From positions 186,001 through 250,000 of the forward strand of contig NZ_JANKZL010000006.1 of the NCBI RefSeq assembly GCF_027568395.1: a DNA stretch of 64,000 bases, given 5' to 3'. Source of the DNA: Aminobacter sp. HY435 (GTDB lineage Bacteria; Pseudomonadota; Alphaproteobacteria; Rhizobiales; Rhizobiaceae). Position 1 is the first letter of the stretch. Every line of letters begins with the position of its first letter. A model generated the notes under the pieces. That model ran no database searches and was not told the origin of the DNA. It saw nothing but the letters and a program-made list of their open reading frames with translations. Made by a program: the position numbers and the translations under genes. Positions 1-6,942 of this stretch are shown one piece after another.

Positions 1-1
1 G

Positions 2-1204
2 TCACCCGACGGCGCCGCGCAGGATCGCCTCGCCCTCGTCGTCAGCCTGCCGCTTGCCCTTGAAAACGACGGCGGCGGTGTGCTGCTCGTCCTCGACAGG
101 ATTCCTGGACCGCCGCCCGACGAACGCACGTCCGCGCAGTTGCGCGCGCTGGCCGACCTTGCCGCCAGCCTCATCGCCCTGCGTCATCGATCGCAAGCCG
201 CAGCCAAGGCCGAAGCAGCGCTTGTGCACGCCGAAACCCGGAGAACCATCGCGCTCGAAGCGGCTGCCCTGGCCAGTTGGGTCTGGAACCCACGTACCGG
301 CGTCGTCGAATGCGACGCGCTGCTGCCGCAGCTTTTCAATCGGGGGGCAGCAACTCGCATGCGCGCGCGCGACATCGTCGCCGCGATAGACCCGCGCGAC
401 ATCGGCAAGACCCGCAAGCTGTTCAAGCAAGCCCTCGATGGCAACGACGACTATTCAGGCGAGTACCGGGTCAGGGGCTCGGATCCCGCGCGCTGGCTGG
501 CGGCGCGCGGCCGCGTCGTCGAACGCAACGCCGACGGCAAGCCGACACTGGTATTTGGCGTCAATTACGACATCACCGAGCGGCGCGGTATCGAAGATCG
601 CCAGCGCTTTTTGCTGCGCGAGCTCAACCACCGCGTCAAGAACACCTTGTCCATCGTCCAGGCGCTGGCAACGCAGACCGTGCGCCACGCCCGTGAACCA
701 CGCGAATTCCTCACCGCCTTTACCGGGCGGCTGCGCTCGCTGGGTCTCGCTCACGGGCTGCTGTCCGAGCACGAGTGGCGCGGCATCGGCATCAGGGAGC
801 TCGCGCAGACGGAGCTCGCACCCTTCGACGAGGCGGACGCGCGCCGCATCTCCATTGTCGGGCAGGATGCCCTGCTGACCCCGGACCAGGCGCTCGGCCT
901 GGCGCTTGTCCTGCACGAACTGGCCAGCAACGCCTTGAAATATGGCTCGCTGTCTGTGTCTTCGGGCAATGTGGTCGTCTCCTGGGTCATCCAGGGCAAT
1001 AGGGATGACAAGCGGCTGGTGCTCGACTGGACCGAAACCGGCGGCCCGGAAGTGACCCCGCCCAAGCATCACGGCTTCGGCTCCATCCTCATCCGCCGCA
1101 GCCTCGCCAAGGTCATTTCCAGCGAGGTCAGGCATGAGTATCTGCCGGAAGGCGTGCATGCGCGCATCGCCATGCCGCTCGGCGAGGCGGCGGAGCCTGT
1201 CTAG
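2..1204 (+). CDS. HWE-family sensor histidine kinase (5' end outside window)
   Basis: The frame is open to the left edge, so the gene starts upstream of the window; about 400 residues are visible. The first ~60 residues look like the end of a GAF domain. A PAS domain follows (about residues 85-195, ending in the PAC-like GVNYDITERR). The C-terminal part is an HWE kinase: phosphoacceptor His in ELNHRVKNTLSIVQ (about residue 210), N-box LHELASNALKYG and a short G-box GFGSILIRRSL. No membrane segment is visible, so it is probably cytosolic. HWE kinases often phosphorylate single-domain response regulators or PhyR. With two more HWE kinases and phyR within 8 kb, a role in general stress signalling is likely but inferred. 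Confidence 0.9.
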   Translation, partial: SPDGAAQDRLALVVSLPLALENDGGGVLLVLDRIPGPPPDERTSAQLRALADLAASLIALRHRSQAAAKAEAALVHAETRRTIALEAAALASWVWNPRTGVVECDALLPQLFNRGAATRMRARDIVAAIDPRDIGKTRKLFKQALDGNDDYSGEYRVRGSDPARWLAARGRVVERNADGKPTLVFGVNYDITERRGIEDRQRFLLRELNHRVKNTLSIVQALATQTVRHAREPREFLTAFTGRLRSLGLAHGLLSEHEWRGIGIRELAQTELAPFDEADARRISIVGQDALLTPDQALGLALVLHELASNALKYGSLSVSSGNVVVSWVIQGNRDDKRLVLDWTETGGPEVTPPKHHGFGSILIRRSLAKVISSEVRHEYLPEGVHARIAMPLGEAAEPV

Positions 1205-1297
1205 TGCATGGCCCCCGAAAATCGGAACCGATTCCGGGAAGGATTCAAGGCGCTGCAGCGTCCCTTGCGCGTCCAAAAGGATGCGCGGCGCCGTGCC
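1205..1297. repeat. Rhizobial palindromic intergenic repeat (RIME-like)
   Basis: Starting at the stop codon of the kinase gene, the sequence contains two imperfect hairpins: CCCGAAAATCGG facing CCGATTCCGGG, then CGCGTCC-AAAA-GGATGCGCG. This modular layout is typical of short palindromic repeats between genes of Mesorhizobium and relatives. Related modules occur at 49906-50013 and 56607-56655. It may act as a bidirectional terminator between the converging genes. Confidence 0.6.
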
Positions 1298-1752
1298 TAT
1301 TCGCCGGCCACGCCGTCGCCATCGCCCGAACCCTTGCGGTGTTCCCGGATGATCGCATAGGCGGCCAATGCGACGACCGGCCCAAGGAGCGCCCCGATGC
1401 CGCCCTTGCTTCTCATCAAGGCCGGCAGAAGCGCCATCGCCGCCGAGGTGCCCAGCGCGGTCATGTCGGCCCGGCGTTGCTGCTGTTCTTCGCGGGTGCG
1501 CGATGTCGCCAGCATCTTGTGGACGCCAAGGATAAGCCCTGCCAGCACCAGAAAGCCGACGCCGAAGCCGATGGCGGCCTCGATGCGTCCGAACTCCTGC
1601 GCCGTCCAGATGAACGCCGCGGCAACCAGAAAGCCGATGCCCACGCAGGCAACCACGACGGCCGCGCCATAGGCGGTCGCGGCGCGGCGCGTCCGCCGGA
1701 TGGCAAGCGACGTTTCCGCGGCGGCAAAACTTGCAAGCAATGATGACAGCAT
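1297..1752 (-). CDS. Phage holin family (DUF1469-like) small membrane protein
   Basis: 151 residues. Two strong hydrophobic segments lie at about 27-50 and 58-82, followed by a charged linker (TSRTREEQQQRRAD) and a weaker hydrophobic stretch near 118-135. This matches the putative Actinobacteriophage holin III/DUF1469 family, which in alphaproteobacteria usually sits beside a DUF883 protein and is an envelope stress protein rather than a true holin. A GGGGGA ribosome binding site precedes the ATG. It lies 21 bp downstream of the DUF883 gene and is probably cotranscribed from that gene's EcfG-type promoter. Function in the cell is unknown. Confidence 0.75.
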   Translation of the reverse strand: MLSSLLASFAAAETSLAIRRTRRAATAYGAAVVVACVGIGFLVAAAFIWTAQEFGRIEAAIGFGVGFLVLAGLILGVHKMLATSRTREEQQQRRADMTALGTSAAMALLPALMRSKGGIGALLGPVVALAAYAIIREHRKGSGDGDGVAGE

Positions 1753-1773
1753 GTGTCCCCCGGCCGGCCTGGG

Positions 1774-2100
1774 TTAGCGCCGCGCCAGAAGCGCAACGAG
1801 AAAGCCGACGCCTGCAGCGATTGCCAGCGATGTCACCGGCTTTTCGCGGACACTTGCAAGAAACTGGTCCTCAAGGTCACGCGCGCCGTGTCGCAAGGTC
1901 TCGTATGCCGCCTCGCCTTGAACGCGCATCTGGTCGGCGCCCTGGCTTGCCGCACTCCGCGCGGCGCGATAGCCGTGCTGGCCGGTTTCCGTCAGGTGCC
2001 GTGTCAATTCCTCGATATCGGCCTTCAGCTGCCTGATGTCGGCTTCAAGATCGGGCGTCGATTTTGCGCCGGTGCTGGTCTTTCCTGCGGCAGCTGCCAT
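1774..2100 (-). CDS. DUF883 (ElaB/YqjD/CsbD-like) membrane-anchored protein
   Basis: 108 residues from the ATG at 2100, chosen because AGGGAG precedes it and because the open frame further upstream is a remnant of another gene. The N-terminal part is a charged helical coiled coil (DLEADIRQLKADIEELTRHL). The C-terminus is one membrane segment ending in two arginines (SLAIAAGVGFLVALLARR), the YqjD/ElaB layout. E. coli members are stationary-phase, membrane-anchored and ribosome-associated; here the role is inferred. It heads a two-gene operon with the holin-like gene. A perfect EcfG promoter match lies 33 bp upstream, placing it in the general stress regulon. Confidence 0.8.
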   Translation of the reverse strand: MAAAAGKTSTGAKSTPDLEADIRQLKADIEELTRHLTETGQHGYRAARSAASQGADQMRVQGEAAYETLRHGARDLEDQFLASVREKPVTSLAIAAGVGFLVALLARR

Positions 2101-2132
2101 GTCATTGCTCCCTGTGGTTTCGTCGGGGTCGA

Positions 2133-2157
2133 AACGCCTGATCTGCCAGTCGGTTCC
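2133..2157 (-). promoter_or_regulatory. EcfG (general stress sigma) promoter for DUF883 operon
   Basis: On the minus strand GGAAC (2157-2153) is followed by a 16-nt spacer and CGTT (2136-2133), an exact match to the EcfG consensus GGAAC-N16/17-CGTT. The predicted start site near 2126 would leave a leader of about 26 nt before the DUF883 ATG. Confidence 0.8.
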
Positions 2158-2283
2158 TTGTGCGTCGTCAACCATCGCCGACCCCGGCAGCTTTTGCCAG
2201 CCCGGTGCCTGCCAAAAATGGACGCAAATCCTGGCAAATGCGCCAGTCTTTGCGGGCGCTATCGCTACCGCTCTCAGCAGGGG

Positions 2284-2460
2284 CCTTTGACCTTCATCAA
2301 GGCCATCCCAGCCCGCCAGCTCTTTCAGGGTCTCCATATCCAGAATCTGTCAGCCGCCATGTCGCCACTGCACCATCTTGAGGTCGATCAGCTTCCGGAT
2401 CGTCTTGTTGGCGTGGACCAGCGACAGGTCGAGCGTGTCGGCCACGTGTTGCTGCTTTTT
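2284..2460 (-). pseudogene. Remnant of a Crp/Fnr-family regulator (C-terminal HTH)
   Basis: Read on the minus strand, this stretch encodes QQHVADTLDLSLVHANKTIR and continues with KLIDLKMVQWRHGG, then an in-frame TGA (2352-2350), then QILDMETLKELAGW. That is the recognition helix, wing and tail of rhizobial Crp/Fnr regulators (compare the usual Q-H-V/L-A-D-T-L-G-L-S-x-V-H-x-N-K/R-T). The cNMP-binding domain is missing and the frame upstream is non-coding, so only about 55 codons survive. No start codon or ribosome binding site remains. The tail is followed by the intergenic region upstream of the DUF883 gene. Confidence 0.7.
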
Positions 2461-2488
2461 TGAATGACAGCAAGCGCAACAGCAGCCA

Positions 2489-2908
2489 ATGTACTGTCAA
2501 ATCCCATGGAGAATACGCCCTTTGGCCGCTGCCCAACTTTCCGGACTGCGTATCCTCGTTTTGGAGGATGAGGCGTTGATTGCGTTCGATGTCGAGCAGC
2601 TTTGCCGCGACAATGGCGCACAAGACATCGTCATCGCCAGCAATCTGCGCGACGCGCAAAACATCTCGCAGCCGTTCGACGTCGCCATCATCGATGTGAT
2701 GCTCGACGGCGAACCGACGCTCGATTTTGCCAAGGGGCTGGAAGCAAGCGGCGTCCCGTTCGTATTTGCCACCGGCTACGACCGCATCGATGAGATCTTT
2801 TCCGGATTCCCGGGGGTTGGGCTCATCAGCAAACCCTACTCGGGAACGGACCTTGTCGAGGCTGTTGTGGCGAGCTTCGGCAAGCCCGCCTCGTCAACTG
2901 ACGGATGA
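2489..2908 (+). CDS. Single-domain response regulator, FATGUY type
   Basis: 139 residues, one receiver domain and no output domain. Acidic pocket E26/D27, phosphoacceptor D69 (VAIIDVMLDG) and conserved K115 (LISKPY). The loop PFVFATGYD fits the FATGUY signature of single-domain regulators that act with HWE kinases in general stress signalling (for example SdrG in Sphingomonas). The ATG at 2489 has no clear ribosome binding site; a TTG at 2522 lies 9 nt after GGAG and would remove the unconserved first 11 residues. It converges on ecfG with a 15-bp overlap of the coding ends. A phosphorelay role is inferred from family and location. Confidence 0.85.
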   Translation: MYCQIPWRIRPLAAAQLSGLRILVLEDEALIAFDVEQLCRDNGAQDIVIASNLRDAQNISQPFDVAIIDVMLDGEPTLDFAKGLEASGVPFVFATGYDRIDEIFSGFPGVGLISKPYSGTDLVEAVVASFGKPASSTDG

Positions 2909-3442
2909 GCCCATGACCTGGGCGGCGATCGCGTCCGGGCCGTAGTCGGCTTCGCCTGAAATATCGAGTATCTCCTGCAGCCTGTTGCGCGCGCGGCTGA
3001 CACGGCTCTTGATGGTGCCCACAGCGCACCCGCAGATCTCTGCTGCTTCTTCATAGGAAAAACCGGAAGCGCCGATGAGGATGATCGCTTCGCGCTGGTC
3101 TTCCGGCAGTTGCTCGAGCGCCTTGCGGAAGTCGGCAAGGTCGAGCCGCCCGGGCTGGCTCGGATGAACGGCCAGTCGCGCGGTCATCAGCCCGTCGCTG
3201 TCCTGCACCTCGCGGCCACGCTTGCGCATTTGCGAGTAGAACTCATTGCGCAGGATGGTGAACAGCCACGCCTTGAGGTTGGTGCCGGGCTGGAAGCTGG
3301 ATTGCTTGTCCCACGCCTTGACCAGCGTTTCCTGCACCAGATCGTCGGCGCGGTCGGCATGTTGCGCGAGGGACATTGCGAAGGCTCGCAAACCGGGAAT
3401 GGCCGCAAGCAAGTCGGCCTTGAAGCCGGAGGAAGCTGCCAT
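2894..3442 (-). CDS. ecfG: General stress ECF sigma factor EcfG
   Basis: 182 residues. Region 2 is visible as RADDLVQETLVKAWDKQSSF and the WLFTILRNEFYSQMRKRGRE stretch. Region 4 reads LEQLPEDQREAII, then GFSYEEAAEICGCAVGTIKS as the helix-turn-helix. This is the ECF15/EcfG group, which directs RNA polymerase to GGAAC-N16/17-CGTT promoters when NepR is titrated by phosphorylated PhyR. It lies 6 bp downstream of nepR in one operon whose own promoter fits that consensus, so autoregulation is expected. Several matching promoters occur nearby. Confidence 0.95.
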   Translation of the reverse strand: MAASSGFKADLLAAIPGLRAFAMSLAQHADRADDLVQETLVKAWDKQSSFQPGTNLKAWLFTILRNEFYSQMRKRGREVQDSDGLMTARLAVHPSQPGRLDLADFRKALEQLPEDQREAIILIGASGFSYEEAAEICGCAVGTIKSRVSRARNRLQEILDISGEADYGPDAIAAQVMGSSVS

Positions 3443-3448
3443 GCCTCG

Positions 3449-3646
3449 TTAGTCCTTCTGCTGCGTCGGTTCGGTTTCCTCGAGCTGGCTCAGCAGCTGC
3501 GCGAAACGATCCGGCACTTCATCAGACACGAGCTCGTCATAATAGAGTTTTAGCTTACGACCAATTTCCGAATTTGAACCTAGCAACTCGCTGTCGCCTT
3601 GGCGCTTCGGCTTGGCGCCACCTGCGCCACTTGCTTGACCTGTCAT
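3449..3646 (-). CDS. nepR: Anti-sigma factor NepR
   Basis: 65 residues from the ATG at 3646, the usual NepR length; a longer open frame upstream lacks conservation. The core is EIGRKLKLYYDELVSDEVPD followed by RFAQLLSQLEE, the two helices that clamp EcfG or the sigma-like domain of PhyR. The disordered, basic N-terminus is also typical. NepR sequesters EcfG in unstressed cells and is released by phosphorylated PhyR through partner switching. It is translated just ahead of ecfG and is divergent from phyR, the standard rhizobial arrangement. Confidence 0.93.
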   Translation of the reverse strand: MTGQASGAGGAKPKRQGDSELLGSNSEIGRKLKLYYDELVSDEVPDRFAQLLSQLEETEPTQQKD

Positions 3647-3735
3647 ATTCCTGCTTTGCCCTTTGCCCCACCCATCGTTGCCCGTACAAGCAGGGCATGG
3701 CATGACCCTCCCAGGTCAGCCCGAATGCTGCACAA

Positions 3736-3760
3736 AACTCACCGGCGGGAGATAGGTTCC
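3736..3760 (-). promoter_or_regulatory. EcfG promoter for nepR-ecfG
   Basis: Minus strand GGAAC (3760-3756), 16-nt spacer, AGTT (3739-3736). It differs from the consensus only in the first base of the -10 element. The predicted leader of about 80 nt ends at nepR. It is back to back with the phyR promoter, separated by 7 bp. Confidence 0.75.
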
Positions 3761-3767
3761 ACGCCAA

Positions 3768-3792
3768 GGAACTTTTTATGCGAGAGAACGTT
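3768..3792 (+). promoter_or_regulatory. EcfG promoter for phyR
   Basis: GGAAC (3768-3772), 16-nt spacer, CGTT (3789-3792): an exact EcfG consensus match about 76 bp upstream of the phyR ATG. This implies positive feedback on the response regulator that releases the sigma factor. Confidence 0.8.
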
Positions 3793-3868
3793 GTTGGCGT
3801 TCTGAAAGCGCGGAGCGAAGCGCCTGCCGCACAGAACCAATCACATCACCTGAGGGAGCCGTCGAACC

Positions 3869-4663
3869 ATGACACTTTCCACCAGAATCGCCCCGCATCT
3901 GCCCTACCTGCGCCGGTTCTCGCGCGCCGTTTCAGGGTCGCAGGCCAGCGGCGACGCGTTGGTGGCCGCCATGCTTGAGGCGATCATTGCAAACATCGAT
4001 ATTTTTCCCGGCGCTTCCAACGACCGTATTGCGCTCTACAAGTTGTTCGCCAAGCTTTTTACCTCGGTGTCGATCCGGGTGCCGCAGGAAGACACAGGCC
4101 CGGCATGGGAAGTGCGCACGGCCGCCAACCTTTCGGCATTGTCACCCCACCCACGCCAGGCATTCCTGCTTGTAGCCGTTGAGGGCTTCAACGATTCGGA
4201 AGCCGCCGAAATTCTGGACGTTGGCGACGCCGAATTCGCCCAGCTTCTCCAGGAGGCGAGCAACGAGATTTCACGTCAGGTCGCGACCGACATCCTGATC
4301 ATCGAGGATGAGCCGCTCATCGCCATGGACATCGAGGAGATGGTCGAGAGCCTTGGCCATCGTGTCGTCGGCACCGCTCGAACCCATGCCGAGGCCGCTG
4401 CCTTGTTCAGGAAGACCAATCCAAAGATGGTTCTGGCCGATATCCAGCTCGCCGACGGCAGCTCCGGCATCGACGCCGTCAACGAGATCCTGTCGACAGC
4501 GCCCCTGCCGGTGATTTTCATCACCGCCTTCCCCGAGCGCCTGCTGACGGGCGAGCGCCCTGAACCGGCGTTCCTGGTCACCAAGCCTTTCAATCCTGAA
4601 ATGGTCAAGGCATTGATAAGTCAGGCGTTATTTTTCGATCGCCAGGCAAAGGCGGTCGCCTGA
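3869..4663 (+). CDS. phyR: General stress response regulator PhyR
   Basis: 264 residues. Residues 1-135 form the sigma-factor-like domain (regions 2 and 4 resembling EcfG, with LSPHPRQAFLLVAVEGFNDS), which when exposed binds NepR. Residues 140-262 form a receiver domain: acidic E146/D147, phosphoacceptor D191 (MVLADIQLADG), and the PhyR-type loop FITAFPERLLTGERPEPAFL with the conserved Lys in TKPF. Phosphorylation by HWE kinases opens the protein, NepR leaves EcfG, and the stress regulon is turned on. An EcfG promoter precedes the gene and a strong terminator follows it. Length and domain order are standard. Confidence 0.95.
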   Translation: MTLSTRIAPHLPYLRRFSRAVSGSQASGDALVAAMLEAIIANIDIFPGASNDRIALYKLFAKLFTSVSIRVPQEDTGPAWEVRTAANLSALSPHPRQAFLLVAVEGFNDSEAAEILDVGDAEFAQLLQEASNEISRQVATDILIIEDEPLIAMDIEEMVESLGHRVVGTARTHAEAAALFRKTNPKMVLADIQLADGSSGIDAVNEILSTAPLPVIFITAFPERLLTGERPEPAFLVTKPFNPEMVKALISQALFFDRQAKAVA

Positions 4664-4677
4664 AACATCTTTTTGAT

Positions 4678-4716
4678 GCCGCCCCACGGAACATTCCGCG
4701 GGGCGGCACGTTTTTT
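4678..4716 (+). terminator. Rho-independent terminator of phyR
   Basis: A 12-bp stem with one mismatch (GCCGCCCCACGG, 4678-4689, pairing with 4696-4707), a 6-nt loop and six T residues at 4711-4716. It overlaps the EcfG promoter of the next gene. Confidence 0.8.
4688..4712 (+). promoter_or_regulatory. EcfG promoter for the DUF1328 gene, inside the phyR terminator
   Basis: GGAAC at 4688-4692, 16-nt spacer, CGTT at 4709-4712: an exact consensus match. The -35 lies at the stem-loop boundary and the -10 runs into the T tract of the terminator. Predicted leader is about 24 nt to the ATG at 4743, which has an AGGAG site. Confidence 0.78.
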
Positions 4717-4742
4717 GATACGAGATTTGAAGGAGATAGATC

Positions 4743-4910
4743 ATGCTTTACTGGGCGCTTGTATTTCTCGTCGTCGCGATCATTGCCGGCGCTCTCGGCT
4801 TTGGCGGCATTGCGGGAACTTCAGCTGGCATCGCGCAAATTCTGTTCTTCATCTTCCTGGCGTTCCTGGTGATTTCGCTCATCGCTGGCCTGTTCAGGCG
4901 GGCGGGCTAA
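4743..4910 (+). CDS. DUF1328 (YtjA-like) small membrane protein
   Basis: 55 residues: [20 protein letters not shown], a glycine-rich turn ([12 protein letters not shown]), a second hydrophobic helix and the positive tail FRRAG. This is the DUF1328/YtjA family, two-helix inner-membrane proteins of unknown biochemical role that belong to general stress regulons in many alphaproteobacteria. AAGGAG lies 8 nt before the ATG. The gene is alone, 80 bp after phyR, with its own EcfG promoter embedded in the phyR terminator. Confidence 0.88.
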   Translation: MLYWALVFLVVAIIAGALGFGGIAGTSAGIAQILFFIFLAFLVISLIAGLFRRAG

Positions 4911-5078
4911 CGTCGGCAACATGAAGACCATCCAAGAAACTGGAGACCGTTCCCCTCAACCGGTTTCCAGTCCCGCCGGGTAGCGCCCTCCCAAGGATGT
5001 GCTGCCCGGCGGTGCCGTTATTGGAACCGGCAGCATTGGAAATTCGCAAGCGTCATCCCGGCGCGAACCTAGGCATCC

Positions 5079-6068
5079 ATGATGGCAGCTCCACCCACCC
5101 AATCGGACCACGCCAAGCTGGACGCCGCTCTGCTATATGTCTCGCGCAATGCCGGCATCGCGGTCTTCTACCAAGATCGCAACCTGCGCACGATCTGGTC
5201 CCACAACGCAACGCCGCCATGGGTGGCCGCGCACGGCGATGACGCCACCTTGCCGCCGCAACAGGCGGACCGCCTGGTGGCGGCCAAGAAGAACGTCATC
5301 GCGTCGGGCAAGTCCGAAGGCCTTGAGGTAAGCCTTGCCGATCACAGCGAGGGAATGCGCTGGTACGATCTCTGGATCGACGCGGATCTCGGCGAAAGTG
5401 GCGAGGTCGACGGCCTCATTCTGACCATTGTCGAGACCACCGAGCAGAAGCGCCGCGAACAGACCCTCCGGGCGCTGCTGCGCGAGGTCAGCCACCGCTC
5501 GAAGAACCTGCTGGCCATCATCCAGAGCATCGCCACCCAGACCGGGCGCTACTCGGGTTCCATCGACACCTTCCTGCTGCGTTTTCGCGGGCGGTTGCAA
5601 TCCATCGCCTCGTCGCAGGACCTGGTCACCTCGTCGAACTGGCGCGGCGCCGAGTTTCGCGAACTGGTCGTCGGTCAGGTAGGACGCTACGCGGCCAACC
5701 CCCAGCGCATGCTTCGCTTCTCGGGTGAAGACCCCTACCTCAATCCAAACGCCGCGCTGCATGTCGGCCTTGCAGTCCATGAGCTTGCGGTCAACTCGGT
5801 GAGCTATGGCGCGCTGTCCCGCGCCGACGGCTACATCGATGTGGCGGTGGCGATGGAAGGCGCCAATGGCGATGCCAGGATGGGTTTGAGCTGGATCGAA
5901 ACGATCGCCCCCGGGACGGACGCGGTGTCGCGCAAGAAAAAGTTCGGCAGCGTTGCGCTCGAACGCATCGTGCCGGCAGCGCTCAACGGCACCGCCGAGC
6001 TCGACATCGGACCGGACAAGGTGAGCTATCGCCTCTTCATGCCGAAGTCCAATTTCGAGCTTGAGTGA
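5079..6068 (+). CDS. PAS-HWE sensor histidine kinase
   Basis: 329 residues, no membrane segment. A PAS-like domain occupies about 10-130 (DAALLYVSRNAGIAVFYQDR to LTIVETTEQKRREQ). The kinase domain begins with the phosphoacceptor His in EVSHRSKNLLAIIQSIATQT (about residue 140), has an N-box VHELAVNSVSYGAL and a short degenerate G-box (KFGSVALERIV). This HWE/HisKA_2 type commonly feeds PhyR; its place directly after phyR and the DUF1328 gene makes a general stress role likely (inference). Two adjacent ATG codons at 5079 and 5082 are equally possible starts. No EcfG promoter was found directly upstream. Confidence 0.88.
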   Translation: MMAAPPTQSDHAKLDAALLYVSRNAGIAVFYQDRNLRTIWSHNATPPWVAAHGDDATLPPQQADRLVAAKKNVIASGKSEGLEVSLADHSEGMRWYDLWIDADLGESGEVDGLILTIVETTEQKRREQTLRALLREVSHRSKNLLAIIQSIATQTGRYSGSIDTFLLRFRGRLQSIASSQDLVTSSNWRGAEFRELVVGQVGRYAANPQRMLRFSGEDPYLNPNAALHVGLAVHELAVNSVSYGALSRADGYIDVAVAMEGANGDARMGLSWIETIAPGTDAVSRKKKFGSVALERIVPAALNGTAELDIGPDKVSYRLFMPKSNFELE

Positions 6069-6128
6069 TTGGCCGGTGAGAGACGACTCGGCACCAGCAG
6101 CCAAATGCAGGTGAGCCATTTGGCGTAC

Positions 6129-6154
6129 GGAACTTTTCGCCGGGCATCATCGTT
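6129..6154 (+). promoter_or_regulatory. EcfG promoter for the small exported protein
   Basis: GGAAC (6129-6133), 17-nt spacer, CGTT (6151-6154). The match is exact with the longer allowed spacer. The ATG at 6176 follows 22 bp later, with AAGGTG inside the short leader. Confidence 0.75.
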
Positions 6155-6175
6155 CTTGGCAGAAGGTGATATGCC

Positions 6176-6493
6176 ATGGAACACATCGCAGCACTGCTAC
6201 TTGTCGTCTCCTGTTCGCCTGACCTGTCGGGGTGCCGCGAGGTGGCTCCGCCGACCGCCGTTTTCGAGGCCTTCGACGATTGCGAGTCCGAACTGCCCGA
6301 GGCTTTGCGGACGCTCGCGCCGCAACATCCCAGGTTGTTTGCGAAGTGCCTGCAGGTCGACCCGGCGCTTGAAGACGACTACGACCAGTTGACCTGGAAG
6401 GTGCTGCCGAACGGTGCATTGGTGGCCGATTTGTCGGTTTCCGGCGTGGTCACCGCATCCAGCTTATCTTCAACCACAGGTTTTACCCAGTGA
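6176..6493 (+). CDS. Small hypothetical protein under EcfG promoter
   Basis: 105 residues, family not recognised. The N-terminus has a short hydrophobic stretch and a cysteine (MEHIAALLLVVSC), which could be a weak signal or membrane segment. The rest is acidic, with DDCESELPEAL, HPRLFAKCLQVDP and a C-terminal beta-like part (LTWKVLPNGALVADLSVSG). The ATG at 6176 is chosen over an out-of-frame ATG at 6171 because AAGGTG is spaced 7 nt from it. The EcfG promoter just upstream suggests a stress-induced protein. Function unknown. Confidence 0.6.
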   Translation: MEHIAALLLVVSCSPDLSGCREVAPPTAVFEAFDDCESELPEALRTLAPQHPRLFAKCLQVDPALEDDYDQLTWKVLPNGALVADLSVSGVVTASSLSSTTGFTQ

Positions 6494-6624
6494 TCATGTT
6501 TCGCCGGCCGGAAGCGAACGTTCTGTAGAAATCGCGCCGGACAGGCGTCAAATTCGATTTGGAATTTGCGCCCAGTACGCTAAATAGCGGCGGGGACGCT
6601 ATTTTTGTGAGAGGATTCAACCAA

Positions 6625-6870
6625 ATGAAGAAAGTCATTCTGGCCGTTGCAGCTGTCATCGCTGTTTCCGGCTGCACGACGACCGAACGCGACGTTGCAA
6701 CCGGCACGGGCGTTGGCGCGGTCGCTGGCGCGCTGATCGGCGGCGGCAGGGGTGCGCTGATCGGCGGCGCCGTCGGCGCGGCCTCGGGTCTGCTCGTCCG
6801 CAATCTTCGCAATGGCTACTGCGAATATCGCAACAGCCGCGGCCAGATCTACACGGCTCGCTGCCGCTAA
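6625..6870 (+). CDS. Glycine-zipper outer-membrane lipoprotein (YMGG/17-kDa-like)
   Basis: 81 residues from the ATG at 6625, which follows GAGAGGA. The N-terminus is a lipoprotein signal with the lipobox VSGC (Cys about residue 16). A glycine-zipper region follows (GTGVGAVAGALIGGGRGALI), resembling the repeats of 17-kDa surface antigen and YMGG proteins. The C-terminus has two cysteines (YCEYRNSRGQIYTARC) that may form a disulfide. Such proteins sit in the outer-membrane inner leaflet. It is a single gene with its own terminator; no EcfG match was found upstream. Confidence 0.8.
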   Translation: MKKVILAVAAVIAVSGCTTTERDVATGTGVGAVAGALIGGGRGALIGGAVGAASGLLVRNLRNGYCEYRNSRGQIYTARCR

Positions 6871-6887
6871 GACGGCTTTGCAGCCAA

Positions 6888-6923
6888 AACCCGGCGACGG
6901 CTCTGGCCGTCGTCGGGTTTTTC
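6888..6923 (+). terminator. Rho-independent terminator after the lipoprotein gene
   Basis: Stem ACCCGGCGACGGC pairing with GCCGTCGTCGGGT, loop TCTG, then five T residues. Confidence 0.8.
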
Positions 6924-6942
6924 TTTGCCCACGTTGAGGCCT

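Noticed and set aside
4936-4972. Imperfect inverted repeat (ACTGGAGACCG with CGGTTTCCAGT) after the DUF1328 gene
   Set aside because: One mismatch and no T tract. It could be a weak terminator or chance; too little to call.
5024-5070. EcfG promoter for the second HWE kinase (GGAAC near 5031)
   Set aside because: CGT occurs only after a spacer of about 22 nt, outside the 16-17 nt allowed.
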